Assembly (NCBI RefSeq): GCF_965363235.1
Contig: NC_134847.1
Span: 51,708,805 to 51,772,804 of the forward strand
Direction of reading: 5' to 3'
DNA: 64,000 nt
Source: Mytilus galloprovincialis
Taxonomy: Eukaryota; Mollusca; Bivalvia; Mytilida; Mytilidae
The position numbers were made by a program, and so were the translations under genes. Below are positions 33,809-48,800 of this stretch, piece by piece. Positions within the stretch are counted from its first letter, which is position 1; the number at the start of each line of letters is the position of its first letter. Under the pieces are notes generated by a model. That model made no database searches. It had not been told where the DNA came from and worked only from the letters and a program-made list of their open reading frames with translations.

Positions 33809-36800
33809 GTAGTTCTGCCATTTTTAACAAATTGTCTCATGATAGCATTTTGTACCTGTGTAAGATCTTGTGAATATTGACTATCTGTACTTTCACTATT
33901 TTTTTTTGTAGATCTTATAAATAACTTAACATGTATTGCTATAAGCTTATGGCTTTGCATCATGTATAATTGAATTACTGTATTACCGGTAGTATTGCAC
34001 AAAGTCATGCTTTTTAAGCTGCTTCTGACGTGTTAACATGTTCTCCATTGGAGGTGTACTGAATTTTATTTAAGTTTGGAAACATGGTCAAGTTTTTATT
34101 TAAGTAGAGGTTTGAAATGTCTTTTGTAATTCATTGGTCAATGTTGACTACTGCATATTATATTTAGTTTCCGTTTGTTGTTTTATGGAATAATCATGCC
34201 GTATGTTCCACGGGGCTATGCGGTAAGAAGATATCTCATTGTTGAAGGTCCACGAGTTATGTTCCAATAGTTGCTAACATATACATCATTTTATCTCTGG
34301 TTGGGCTTTGTTTTATTGACCACATTTCATTATTAGTTCAATAACTACGAGTACTAGACTGTGCTGTGTTGTTTTGTCGTTTTGTTAGTCGTTTTGTCTT
34401 TTTCGAATAATTTTTACATTTTTAGATTTTGTACTGATGTTCCAGCTAAGGAGGAGGCCTGAGGATTGATGCCAAACATACTCTTAATCCCTTAAATTTT
34501 CTATGTGACTGTCCCAATCTAAGAGCATGTATGCCAGTGGTTGGGGTTGGTTTAATAAAGTTTATAACCATTTTACATTTGATTATATTAGGTTGAATAT
34601 GCCGTAAGTTTTATATGACCGCAAAAAAAATTGCGGTCGTATATTGGTATCATGTCGTCGTCGTCGTCGTCAGCGTCGTCCGAAGACGGATGATTTCCGA
34701 ATAATAACTTTAGTATAAGTAAACAGAAATCAACAAAATTTTAACACAATGTTTATAACCTAAAAGGAAGCTTGGGATTGATTTTGGGGGTTATGTTCCC
34801 TAAGGTATATAGGAATTAGGGGCCCAAAGGGCCAAACAATAGCATTTATCTAATGTCAGAACAATAAGTTGTGTATAAGTATTTTAATTGTTCTGAAATT
34901 GTACCACAATGTTTAATACCATAAGTAGAAGGTTGAGATATATTTTAAGGGTTATGGGGCGAACAGTCTAGGAATAAAGGACAAAAAAGGGGCCAAAAAC
35001 AAGCATTTTTGTAGTTTCAAGTCAATAAATTGTAGTTATCTTTCTTTGTCCAGAATGGTTGTTGAATCACCTAAAACCAATGTTTTATATAATCTTCTTT
35101 GAAAATTGGAGTTATCTTTCTTTGTCCTGAATAGAAGTTAAATCAACTTAAATCAATGTTATATACAATATACAATGCAATATTCACTTTACTTCCAACT
35201 GATAAATTAAAGCAATCTTTACCATTCAGTGATTACAAGCACTTTGATTACAATTCTAGGGTTATGCCCTTTTACAAGTGGAAAAATTGAAGAATTTATT
35301 AGTTTCTGTTCTCTTAACTTAAGTTTGTCTCAACTAAATTTAATGAAATGTGTATATAATGCTTATTACCTCTAAATTCAGTTTAAGTTAAATTTTTGGG
35401 AGCTTCACTTTTACAGTTCTTGAGTTATGTCCCTTTATCACGTTATATGCTAGCGGGGGCATCATCTGTGTCCTTTTGGACACATTCTCCATTTTATTTT
35501 TAGAAGTTACTATTAATTAATATTAAATTTAACAATGACTGTATGACATTTTATATTTTAATATTTTATGAAGTATTAAAATGAGTAGTTATTTTTGCAA
35601 ACTCCATTAGAAATTTGAACTGAGATCATTTTTGGAATAAGGGAAAGGGGGAAGTGAAGAAAAAAATTGGGATGGGGGTCATTTTTTTTTCTCATTTCAG
35701 ATTTCAGAATTTAAAAAGAAAATTTCTTCAAATATTTTTTCTTTGAGATGATTAATATTCAACAGCATAGGTAATTGCTCAAAAGCAAAAAAAAAAAATT
35801 AAGTTCATTAGACCACATTCATTCTGTGTCAGAAACCTATGATGTGTCAACTATTTAATCACAATCCAAATTCATACTTGCCCCAACCGTTCAATGTTCC
35901 ACCTCTGCGGTCTTATAAAGCTGCGCTCTGCGGAGCATCTGGTTGTTTTTGCAGTTTTGCACGTTTCTTTATCGGCGCCTTTTTGTAGGCAAGTATACGT
36001 ATACTATATGGGATTTTGCCATTGTTGAATACACTGTATAAAGATTATGAGCTGTGATCAGCTGTGGTATGATTGCATATGAAATAACTCTCCATCAGAG
36101 TTCAAATGTGGCTGGTTACAATCTTGTCCTGCGGTCTTAATGTTGGTAGTTTCTCGTTGTAAGTTGTTTTTAACATGTCTCCATATATCTATGTATCCTC
36201 TGTCAGTCTCAGAAAAATATATATATAAGAAGCAATATGAGCACAACGTTATCTGGGTAGATATTGAAGGATAGAAATGCACTATAGACTGAAAGATACC
36301 AGTTTGTTTTCAATTGGTTTGTCTCATATGATAGTCACCCCTATATGTAATAAACAACCACTGAATGAAATACACAAAATGTATTATGTGTCGATAATAC
36401 CTTATGCTGAAACTAACTAATCATCTTCATGTCAGTTGGCATATGAGGATGAAACCAGGTCTCTCCAATGTTGTCTGTCCATACCAAGAAATCCTCGCTA
36501 AAAATTCTGGTGGACCTCCTACGGCACCCATAAGTAGTTCAAGATTTGATTTCATTCAATAAATTAATTTACGACCTGCGTGTACGTCTCATTTAGAACA
36601 CAGCCATGCATCAAATGGTCAACATTAATCATGCATGTAATTTGCTCTATGGGATGTTTGCCAAATTTCAACAGAGGCAATTTCTTCGCATGCTAAATAT
36701 AAACTTCTCCATTTCACCCCAGGTCTTCCCCATGCTTTCAAATTCACTGTCAATTGCCCTTTCCCATGTTCTTGATAATACGTCATAGATGTGTAATAAA

Positions 36801-39800
36801 TATAAAAAAAAAAAACGTTCATGCAAGACATAGATTAGTACATATGCATGCATTGGATCGAAAAAAGTGGTGAAGATAGCAGAAGGACAGTCAAACTCAT
36901 TAATAGAAAATAAACTGACAACACCATGGCTAAAAATGAAAAAGACAAACAGACAAATAATAGTACACAAGAAAAAGGAGGCTCAAGAAACAACAAGGAA
37001 AACAAAAGACTGAGCAACACGAACCCGACCAAAACATAGCAGATCCTGCTCCACATGTTGCACCCATCGTGTTTCTCATGTTATTACAAACCCGGTGAAT
37101 TATCTAATTCGGTAGGTCACATTCATGAAAAGGGAAGGGGATTGATCAATAATTTCGATAATATTAATTTTTTTAGAAATGTTTCATATGACACTTAGGG
37201 TTAAGTCAAATAAGAATTACAGCATTTACGAAGTTGGTATAGCATAAACGTGTCTACCGTTCATTTCATATGTTTCGGAGTAACATACAGTACCCACCAA
37301 TAAATTAACAAAAGTCGTGTAAGTACGACTATTCTATTAACTAGAAATATTGTGGTATCCTCTTATTTGATCTACATTTGTTAGTTATTTTTTGGGGGTG
37401 GTTTACAATCTAGTCTGAATGGTAAATTGATATTTCATTTCAGTCACAAAACCTGATTTGGATGATGAAAAGAAAAGATGGTTGATAGTTGGCATCTGTG
37501 TTCATACAATAGTTGCTCCCGCATTAAGGAGCTATATCGAGCCTATAATAAACAGCTTGTATCGGTCAATGAAGCAAAATCACAATATACACAGCCAAAA
37601 TTTCCCTAACCATTTGAAGAAATATATTCCGACGCACAGAGACTTAAACTATGAAGCAATAAACAATAACAAAAACAAGAAGAAGAAGTTCTCCAGTTAC
37701 GATTACAATGTACAGAATGAAGTGGATTTTGCCAAGCTGTTTTTGGTTACACATATGGCTCACTTTACTGGTTTCGACCACACCTGTGACTCTTCAGCAC
37801 TCCTTGGGCTACTTATCAACATAGATAAATTTCCATCCATAGTCCAGAAAGTCGCAGACAAGGTTTGTATTAAAGGACTAACATGAATTCACCGATGCAA
37901 ACCTTAGTTTGGCTATTGCATGTTTATTTTCTTTGCTCAATAGAAGTTTATAACAAGATTTACCATTGTATTATTTTTGACGGAGTTGATTCGAATCAAA
38001 TACGGATTTATTTGAATATTTTGGATATGTGATTAAGACCTTTAATTTAATTCAATTTAATTTAATTTAAAACGTATTCTTACCTTTCTGTACGTTAAAC
38101 TTCAATCTTTTGTGATAATTATAAGATATCTAAAACAAGAATAAACTTTTTCTTTGTGAAAGAAGAAAATGTCATGCAAAGTTTAAAACGTATAACAAAA
38201 ATACTGAACTCCAAGGAAAATTGAAAAACGGAAATTACATAAAAAATTAAAAAATTAAACGTCATGAACGTTTCTAACAGAACGATATAGTTTTAGGAAG
38301 AAAACAATAAATCGCCCCTTCCATTTTTTTCAAGAAAAAACTTAATAAACTACGGAAGCCGATAAGGGCCATTCAAAAAAAATAAATTAAGTCGTAATTA
38401 CGACATAGCATGTCGTAATTACGACAAAGCATGTCGTAATTACGACATAGCATGTCGTAATTTCGACATAACATGTCGTTATTACGACATCGCTATGTCG
38501 TAATTTCGACATAACATGTCGTTATTTCGACATAACATGTCGTTATTTAATAACGACATCGCTATGTATATAAAAGAATATGTATTATGATTGCCAAGAG
38601 ACTAAATGACACAGAAATTTACAACTATATGTTATCATAATGCCCCCATTAATTAGAAAAGCCCCCGCATAGTCAGCTATAAAAGAGGGACGAAAGATAC
38701 CAGAGGGAGAGGCCCCGAAATGCTGTGTGGCAGACAGTGTTAACATTATTAATTATTAGCTCCCTTGGAAAAACTCCAAATTTCATATTTAAAGTATTTC
38801 ATTGTTGATTAATTTACATGATGCTTAATAAGTATATATTTGTTAATTGCATAGCTTTTGCTATTTGAATTCATTGGTTAAAAATATTTATTCATATTGT
38901 AAAGTTTAATATTTGTATCGTTGCAAAATCTTTGGTCACCTTCTTTGGTTATCTTCTGTGAGAAACTTATATAATTTATAGATCCTAATTGAGTGCTTGA
39001 AGATACCGACCGTGAAAGGGATGCAGAGTTAGTCAAGGTCTTATAAACCTTCTACTTGTTCGAACAAATTAGTGTGGGATTACGTGAGAACTGACACACA
39101 GTCCTACCTATAAACAAGCGCTAACTACATGCCTTCGTGTAATAAGGGTGAATTGAAATATTGATTGCTCTTTTTCTACTTTCAAACGTTGGACACGATG
39201 TTCCTACAACCTCTAGGATTTAAAACAGAATCTTCGAAATTTCATCCGCAAAACAAAATAAAAATGTTAGAAAACACGAACCAATATTAAAACAAATTCA
39301 ATATATGTTTCAAATTATGTTTTTACAGCTCTTGATCATATACTAAGTAATATCTAGTATATTTGATGATTAGATTAGCAAAGCTATGTGAAAAAAACCG
39401 GATGTCCAACGTTACATTTATGAAAAACTGTTTTAAATCTTATGTATAGTGATCCTATTTCTTATTCTCTGATCTTCTTGATACTTGGCAGGAACAACGA
39501 CAGGTGTCGGTTCTTTGTGGCGTTAAAGCCGTTATTTTTGCCAAATTTTATTTGACTTCGGTGGCTTCATATTAAGCGGGAATAAGAAAAATGTCCAACG
39601 ACGTTTTTCGTCATCTCAACGACTGAAAGTGAATTTTGTAAGTAGCAGAAAATGAATAAAAAGAGTAAGACAATAATAATATCTAACAAAAGTACAAATA
39701 TTTGCCTCATTGTTCGTGAGTTCAAATATTGCTGATTCAATAAAATCTTCTCTACACAGTCGTTTTTCAAACGGTAGCCATTTTGTCCAAGTTGATATTT

Positions 39801-42800
39801 CATTTTTCAAAGCATTTAAGGAGGCTCGAGGGTATAAAAATTTCAGAAAAAAATCAAACATTTGTTTTTCATTACAAATTTTATTTATTTCCTTTTGTAA
39901 TTGTTACTTTATCATATGATACAAAATTCTTTCAAAACAATCAATTCGTGTTGGCCCCAGATGACTTTTAAAATGTATACATTATTGAAAAAGTTCCAAA
40001 TTATCTCCCTTTGGTGGAAAAATGCCATTTTTTGGCTTTAAAATTGAAATATCTTTTTCAACTCATCGGTGACCTATCTTTTTTAATATAATTTCCATAT
40101 AAGCTGTACTTAAACTAAATCATTGTAAAATTTGAGCGATTTCTGTAATAAATTTCTTTTTTTATTTCGATATTTACCTTTATTTCTCCTATTACTTCAA
40201 CAGAAAAAAAACACCTTTACAAAAATGTATGCTTCTTTCGAAGGCAGATTGTGAGCGCAAATGAACGGTGACCCCACTTTTTTATTTTATTTTTCTATTA
40301 ACTATAAGATAAAGTTCATTTATAGAAAAATATAGAGAAATCCTATATAAATGATTTAGACCCGCGAACCCCCTTTGTGTTGATGATTGCTGCCGAAAAA
40401 AAAGAATAGCGCATGTTGCTATAGACTCCACCCGGGGACATAGGTTCGACACAGGTTAAATTTTGCAATTTTTATTAATCGTTTATAGCTTTTAACGATT
40501 TATTTAAAAGAATGGTGAAATTGGGGAAAACATTTCATTACATGAACTTCGTCCAACTTTTGCAAAGACAAATTTTAGACACCAAGACAGTCCTCTAAAT
40601 GTAAAATTCGAATTGAAATTTATATTGTGGAAGTACTCCATAGATCATTTAAAGTCGTCACTTCAGTAAGGTGCAATCACCAATATTAAAAGACTTATAC
40701 CAGTTCACGGAGTGTTTTACTTCGCGATTTGTCCTGCTATTCATGTTATAACTGTCGTGATGAAATAAATTCCTGTACTAGCGAAGCCGGAACTTTTCGT
40801 CAATATAAACTTGTGCATGAAATGGAGGTACTAGTAATTGAAAGACAAATCCCAAACAGCGACGAAAACCGTTTCATCGAATTTTAAAAACCCGGGATTA
40901 TTTAAGCCGTTTTCGCGGACGATCCAGGAGTAGATTACTATATTTTAAAATGTATATCAGAAATTAAACACTATAGATGACTTGCGGAAATAATTCTCAA
41001 GCCAAGGTTCAAGTAATTTAAGGGGTGTATTTCGACAACTTATGTACCAGGGAAAATACAATTCTATTCAAATTTAACCAAGGGTAAAAATGTTCGATGT
41101 ACTTGCAGAGTGTCAGATATATTTGTATTGGGGTTGAGTTAAGATATAGAAATTTTACAATGACAGATGATATGCACCTTGAAAGTTAAACATCATATGA
41201 TAAAAGTTTAGTACATCTAAAAAAAAATATCTTTTTTTATGGAAAACTGTAACACATCTTCCTATATCGGGTTCGATGACTTACAGAAAAGAGCGACGAT
41301 TTACAGAAAAGAACCGAAAAGGACCGAAAAGGACCAAAAAGAACCGAAAAGGACCGAAAAGAACCGAAAAGAACCAAAAAAGAAGAAGTTTTTTGTATTT
41401 GAAGAAAATTAGCAAATTTTAAAATTATATAAGTCTATTATAAATGAAAAGATATTTTTCACAAAAGTTTATTATTAAGTTTTGAATTCATTCGAACATT
41501 ACAACAGTTCTTTATAATTTTTTGAAATGTGTTCGATTCATCAGTGATGATATATATAACACGGACATTCGGACAATCGGGCAAAAATAAAATAAAACCA
41601 AAATATCGTTTAAAACATGATTGAAAACTTTACAGGAGTTAATGAATAAATACGAATATTTCGTTCTTTTCGTGTGTGTGTGTATGTGTATTAAATTTTA
41701 AATGAAAACACATTGATTGTTACTTTGACACGTTAAACCTGTCAAGGATTTGAATTCGTCAAGGAAAAGACCCGTTATCTCCATGCACAAGTTTCTCTAT
41801 AGATACACGTAGCACCGAGGGCCAAAATTTATCACCATCTGCCATCATTTCACTAATCTACATATCTGTTTTAAGTGGTTTATTAGATAAAATTAATAGA
41901 AATCAACAGGCCATTAACTTTTTCACACCCTTTAATCTATACGCTATTATGGCGGCTATATAAAGAGTAAACAATTATCAATTATACCGAAAGCGGGTGC
42001 GCTTTTCATTTATTTATATTTCTTGAAAGACGAAATGAAATGACTTTGTTTTGCACAAAATTTATAATATATATAGATAATGATGTATTTTTTTTTTTTA
42101 TTAATCTCCTTTTATTCCCATGTAGCCCATCGTTTAATACCGTAAATTGAATTAAGAAATTGGAACGAATCAAGAACATCGTAAAGTTTGCCAAGGTTTA
42201 CATGTAGCAGGAATTGAAATTTTATTCAAATGTTTTTTACAATTCTATTTTCGAAAACAACGGAAATGACACTTTGATTCTTTATTTCAAAAATATTTAA
42301 ATGCCTTAATCTGATACAGGGAAATCTAACTTTTTATGAGAGCCCAGGTGGTCGTGTGGTCTAGCGGGACGGCTGCAGTGCAGGCGATTTGGTGTCACGA
42401 TATCACAGTAGCATGGGTTCGAATCCCGGCGAGGGAAGAACCAAAAATTTGCGAAAGCAAATTTACAGATCTAACATTGTTGGGTTGATGTTTAGACGAG
42501 TTGTATATATATATATATATATATATATACATTGTTTTAACTTTAAACAATAATGATCAATAATTATATGTGTGCTCTTTTCGGTTCTTTTCGGTCCTTT
42601 TCGGTTCTTTTTGGTCCTTTTCGGTTCTTTTCGGTTCTTTTCTGTAAATCGTCGCTCTTTTCTGTAAATCGTTGGACCGTCCTATATCTACTTCCGTCCC
42701 ATCTTTCTTTTCCACATTACTTGCGACAGTAATGCATTTTTAGTTGAAATAACTTAAAGGGTAAACATTATTAAATAGATTTTCACAACTTGAGGTAATT

Positions 42801-45800
42801 TATGATAAAATGACATCACAAAACGAACAGAACCAGAATCAGAAATTTTAAAAATTTTGTAATATAATGAATAAATCAACCAACATATAAAAATACGAAT
42901 AAAACTTGTAAAAATTAATCAAAAACCCTTTTTGACGCCGCTTTTTATGTGTATTGTCGTGTTTTAGGAACATCGTGCCCATGACAGTAAATACAGAGCA
43001 ATCGATACGTCCTTTCACCCTTATTACAACAAACCATGGAGTTGTACGCTTCTTTAATGAGAGGTGGAGAGCTTTGCTTGCCTTGATAGGACATGACAAT
43101 AGTTCTTATAGTCCCGGTTTCTTATTACTTTCAATCAGGATCTATAAAATATATATGTTTCTCACAGAAGGTAACCAAAGAAGGTGACCAAAGATTTTGC
43201 GACGATACAAATATTAAACTTTACAATATAAATAAATATCTTTAATCAATGAATTCAAATAGCAAAAGCTATGCAATTAACAGATATATACTTATTCAGC
43301 TTCATGTAAATTATTTAACAATGAAATACATTAAATATGAAATTTGGAGTTTTACCAAGGGAGCTAATAATTAATTAATAACACTGTCTGCCACACAGCA
43401 TTTCGGGGGCTCTCCCTCTGGTATCTTTCGTCCCTCTTTTATAGCTGATTATGCGGGGGCTTTTCTAGTTATTGGGGGCATTATGATATGACCTATAGTT
43501 GTTAATTTCTGTGTCATTTAGTGTCTTGGCAATCATAATACATATTCTTTAATATATATAGTGATGTCGTTATTACGACATAGCTATGTCGTTATTACGA
43601 CATGTTATGTCGAAATTACGACTTAGCGATGTCGTTATAACGACATATTATGTCGAAATTACGACATAGCGATGTCGTTGTAACGACATGTTATGTCGAA
43701 ATTACGACATGCTATGTCGTAATTACGACATAAAATTTTTTTTTTGAATGGCCCTTATCGGCTTCCGTAATAAACTATAGTGTTTTTTTCAAACATGTAC
43801 TTATACCAATCATAAGACAAAAAGGTAATTTAAAAAACCAAATCATCCAGATATTTCTGTTTTCTGTTTTAAAGAGAAGCAACATCACCTATATATTTGT
43901 GTCTACGTTTAGTTCTCGTTTAAGAATTTTGTCCGACGATAGTGACTTCTTTGAGAGTGTTCAATCGATTTCTTATAAACGTATGCAGTCTTTGGCTAAA
44001 TTCTTGTTTCACAAACCTATAGACTTATAGAATATTGTTAGATGAGTTTTAAATCCCCCACCGTCGAAGTCGAAGGAAACTTAAGGTTTGCACTTTGTCC
44101 GTCCGACTTGTCTCTGTCTGTGTGATCATCTGTCAGTTCGGCAAATCAATTTCCGCACTCTTTTTCTTTAAAATGATATAATTACGAGACCACAAATTTG
44201 TTGACATGATTTGTGACAGATTGCAGATGCAGTAAAACCTGAAAGGGTGCCATTGATATTTACCTGGTTTTTTTTCTATAACCTTATCTGATTTATTATC
44301 ATTTATTTGTGTCACCTTGTAGTATGCATATAACATCAGAGAACGATTACACGACACAAAATAAACCAAATTTATAGGCCCAAACGTGAATATGGGCGAA
44401 CGGACGTGAGGAGAAAAGCTAAGGGATTGAGTTACTAGTAGTTATTCATAAATTTGCTTTAAACATATGAGTACAACACATTCCAAACTCATTTATTCGT
44501 TGTTGTCGTTTTTGTTTATTGATGTAAATAGACTGATTATTTTTAATTCATGTTCTCAATTTCAAAAACAATAAATAAAATAAGTGAATTAGATAGTTTC
44601 TACACTTGCAGGAGAACAATAGGGCTATGCCTTATCTACACATATTTGTTGTAACACTATCTTTTTGTAATTGATGTTCCATTAAATCAGACAAGTTCTC
44701 TTTTACTGACACGGGAAAAAATGTAAAAGGCTTTGATATTCCTAAATTGATGTAAAGAGATATTGTTGATATATTAATGCGATAAGATAGTTACTAACTA
44801 CTGTTAGGCCTGAAATAAATGACAGCATGTTAATATCACCTTGTTAAAAGACATTATTCTAAGTCTCACCAAGTCAAGAGCCCTTAGTGTGGTAGAGCTA
44901 TATTTTTATGTTTTATGTTATTTAAAATTTTATGTTATTAGAATATATACTGGATATATTCTATTTACAGTTATTATAATTTGTAATATGCTAGTTTACT
45001 CAGGTAGAACATTTCTTATTGTTTATATCTTTTCTATTGGTCAGTATGATTTAGGCGGGAATCTTTTGTTTAACTATTCTTTGTTCTGGTCACTTGGCTA
45101 AAATATTTATATGAAGTGGTAGCCATTTTCTTCAGCTCTATTGGAAGTTGTTATATCTTTAATTTGATATTGAAATAGTCTAGGACTTTCATATTCTTTT
45201 ATAAGGTCAGTTTATTACTAATATATTCATTACAATAATATTCCAGTTTTAATGTCCAAGAGTGATTGATATACAAGTGTATAATTGTATGAATAGGTGA
45301 CCGTATTATGAAAGGTGTGTGCGATTGATTAAATAGTAAAGTTATGTGTAAACTATTCATAACTCATAAAGTAATAAAGATAAACTTGATAATATAGTTT
45401 TATTTGTAAGATTTAATAAACTATATAAATTCTACATAAAACTGGTAAAAGTATGATTTATACTTTAATTTCTAGTAACATTAATATATAATCTATTTTA
45501 ACAGTTTGTATGAGTGAGCGTTAAATGATTTATACTTCTTTAAAGTTAATACAAGTAAATATTTGATTTACCAGATTTAAGGATAGATAACTCTGATTAT
45601 TCTAATCTAGCAGTATAAATAAGGTTTCTATGATTTTAATATTTTGTCTTCAGGTTATATTATTGAAACAGAATGTAAACTGATTCAAATCAATCAGTTG
45701 GTGAAAAGACCTTTGCACTACATGTGAGGTATGTTTATATGTATACAGTTTGTATTGTTCATGTTACTTTTATGTTGCTTTGCTTAAATGTATTGTCTAC

Positions 45801-48800
45801 TTTGTGTAACTGTTGCAAAACGGAATGTCTTGTTTGCACTTACAATTGCGTGTTATAATTATGTTAAACTAACTATTTTTGGTATGATACTACAAGCATA
45901 GCTACGTATTAGCTGTGAACTTAGTCTGTCGTTGCATATTTCACAATGCACTAAATACAGGGAAATATAGAATGTACTTATTTAATACAGAATTCGGAAT
46001 GGTGTAATATCGTTTTGTGTAGCTTGTACAAATATTATTTTAAAGAGCAAAGGAAATCTACAGTTTCTTCTATGCATATAGATATATTGATTTTATAGTA
46101 ATTGATAATTACTACTTATTGAAATGTATAAGAAATATATTGTTATTATTTCAGGGTCATTTTTGTTAGAATATTAACATCAATTCTGATGAAATAAAGA
46201 ACCTAAGACCTATCAACGTGTTTGTGTTTATTTAAATACATGGGAAGCACTACTACATTTTGGCGCCCAACGTAGATTTCATCAGTGTTATTAAAGATCA
46301 ACGATTTCCATTACCTGTGGAGGGAACTCCGTTATTACATAATAGACATTTAGTGTATCGATACGTCACAAGAAGTGGTACGTCACTGGTCGACATACGT
46401 ATATTGAACTTTGTGTTTACATCCGGAAGTCAAGAAATAGGACGTCAACAACACGGATTTTCAGTGAAAATATATTGCAGTTTTATGGTAACTATAATCA
46501 ATGTCATTGTTCACTGTTGTGTTTGTTTGATGTTTTGTCTATACATGTGTGTTCATATAATATATGTCATATAGATTTGAACTTTAATTTTTTTTTTTAA
46601 AAGCGAACTTTGAAAAAAAAAAAAACTTTGATTTTTTTTTTACGTTTGTAAACTTAGAAACATTTAGATAATTAGCATCAGAAAACAAATTTGAAATTTT
46701 ACGATTTGGTTTAACTGATTTAGAGTTATTACATACAGTGATTGTACAGTAGTTGTAATAGTATATAGACATTTATATATGATGTGTTTGTACATGTTGT
46801 AATTGTACTTTGATTTTTTTTTTTGTAATTGAGACTTGACCCCCCCATTTATTTACCCAACCCCCCAGGGTGAGGTCAAGGTCAACCGGAACCGGAAGTT
46901 GTATACACAAAGCTTGTTTACATTAGCATCCACTTATTACACTAAGCTTTACTGATTTAGATAGACTTTTGCACAGCTGAAACTTACTTTGTACATACAC
47001 ACATACACTTAGGGTGTACATTTAAAATATTTTAAAATATTTTTACACACTTTACATATCAAGTTGGACTTAGACTTGACATAGTCATACATCAATACAC
47101 ACATGATTGATTGATTGTAGCTATTACATACACAGTTACAGTTACTTGTTTACTTGTGCATATTTACTTACATACACATACACATAGCATACCTAGTACC
47201 CTATACCTTATAGTTGATACTTGTACTTTATTTGTGTTATATGTGATATAGTGTATTACTATATTTGTATTGTCATTGTGTATTGATAGATTGTATTTGT
47301 GTGTTGTCACTGTACATTTATACTGACTTTTGTGTTTTGATACTTAGTGTACATTGTGTTTATGTTGAATATTTGTATGATGATTCATTGTTGTGTGTCA
47401 TATTGATATAATTCAAATTTTGAGTTTACATATAAATAGGACATAAATTAGTTAAATCTTAAACTTTAATAGGTACATATTAAAAGTTTAGATAGAGCAG
47501 TAGTGAGACTGAATACCTCGTAACACTTTGTCACTTTAACATTATTAACTATCCTTATCCCTCAAGCATGACACTATTACCCACTTTAGCACTTGTCTGT
47601 TAGTTAATTCTTTCAGGACTTAGTGAGTTATTTTTTTTTTCAGAGTTTGGGTAGATTATTAGTGTGTTTATTGTAGTTGAGTTTAGTCTTGATTGGTTTT
47701 TGAGGTGATTTATATTGGATTTGTCTATTGCCATACTCTAGTCTTATATTTGTATACTGACTTTACCATACTTATAGATAGTTGATATTCGTATATATAA
47801 GTACTTTCTTATGAGTTGAGTGTAAACGTAGAAGCTTTACAACTCAAATCCAGGTTTAGATATTGCATTTTGATTGTATTTATTGTGTATATATTACCTT
47901 ATCTGTTCATATTGACTAGACTGCATTCATTAATCTTGATTCATTTTCAGTTGCATTGATTTATATTTATATTTACATATTCATAATATATATACTAATT
48001 ACTTTAGTTTGAATTTCAGATAGTAGACATACATCATACTTATTGTACTTAGTACATATTTCTTTGCATAAATTTATTAATAAAATTTATTTTTACAGGA
48101 CATATTTCATATGTAGTTATTTGATTGATTTTTTTTCTTTCTTCTACATTTAGATTATTTTAGTTAATAGCCTATCTTACTTTTCAGATTACTTACAAAC
48201 TATTGTTTGTCATTTATTTACTATTTTTCATTGGCTATAGTTAGATAGTCTTTAAGTACTTGACATTTTTGTCATATAGTTATAGCTTTATTTCACACTA
48301 TTACTAGTTATACTTGGATTTATACTACATAATCATGCCAAAAGAAAATACAATATCGGAAGAGGATTTCGCACTCTTGCAATTACTCAAGAAGGAAGTA
48401 AAAGAGAAACCAAAAGGAGATGATGTTCAAGGATTGAAAGACTGGATGAAAGAATACTTAGCCACTAGTGGAGAAATAGTTACACCGAAAGAGGAATCAC
48501 AAGAGAAGGAAACATCTAAAACCAAGACAACTGTCACATATACTAACATGAGAGATCCACCCAAAGTAACAAATTTTTCAGGATCCAACAGCAAGGGTGA
48601 AGCCACTTATGCCTTTTGGAGATATGAAGTTTGTGGACTCATGGAAGATAAAGTATATGACACAGATAACATCAGCTATGCTGTACGGAAGTCACTTAAA
48701 GGAGAAGCAGGAACTATTGTTATGCACCTTGGTCCTAAAGCTAGTCTACCAGATATCATACACAAGTTGGACAGCATTTATGGAGATGTAGAAAAGAAAG

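Larger units (their letters stand above)
33809..37443 (+). other. Intron 1 of the HEPN-STAND gene
   Basis: 3.6 kb, GT-AG. It contains a degenerate M1 fragment (~34190-34330), cassette element B (34612-35943), an M5 copy (36870-37140) and unassigned AT-rich DNA. Open frames on the minus strand at 36625-37056 overlap repeat sequence and are not called. Confidence 0.6.
38352..43768. mobile_element. 5.4-kb element with long terminal inverted repeats
   Basis: Ends acggaagccgataagggcca and its reverse complement are flanked by an 8-bp target duplication AATAAACT (38344-38351 and 43769-43776). Inverted arms are ~640 bp each (38352-38990 and ~43132-43768). Each arm carries a palindrome array and an M1-like segment (38575-38720 and 43411-43560). 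The ~4.1-kb centre has no transposase-like ORF, so the element is non-autonomous or derived. Eight-bp duplications occur with hAT, P and Mutator/Merlin-type elements; long arms would favour a foldback or Mutator-like type. Superfamily not resolved. Confidence 0.85.
44888..46257 (+). repeat. 5' LTR (1370 bp)
   Basis: Starts tgtggtagagc and ends agcactactaca. It contains a TATA-like box (45614), AATAAA (46191) and intron-like splice signals (45729 donor, 46154 acceptor). The 84-codon hydrophobic frame in it is duplicated in the 3' LTR and lacks coding support. Confidence 0.95.

Noticed and set aside
38391..38566. CRISPR-like appearance of 21-bp palindromic units
   Set aside because: There are no spacers, and the units are mirrored in the opposite arm of a transposon.
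44841..45101. 84-codon hydrophobic frame in the 5' LTR, repeated at 53762-54016
   Set aside because: It is duplicated only because the LTR is duplicated; AT-rich sequence yields hydrophobic codons by chance and there is no LTR gene known to me that it resembles.
46260..46574. 104-codon frame starting at the PBS
   Set aside because: Begins with TTG inside the PBS, has no motif and lies in the untranslated leader.
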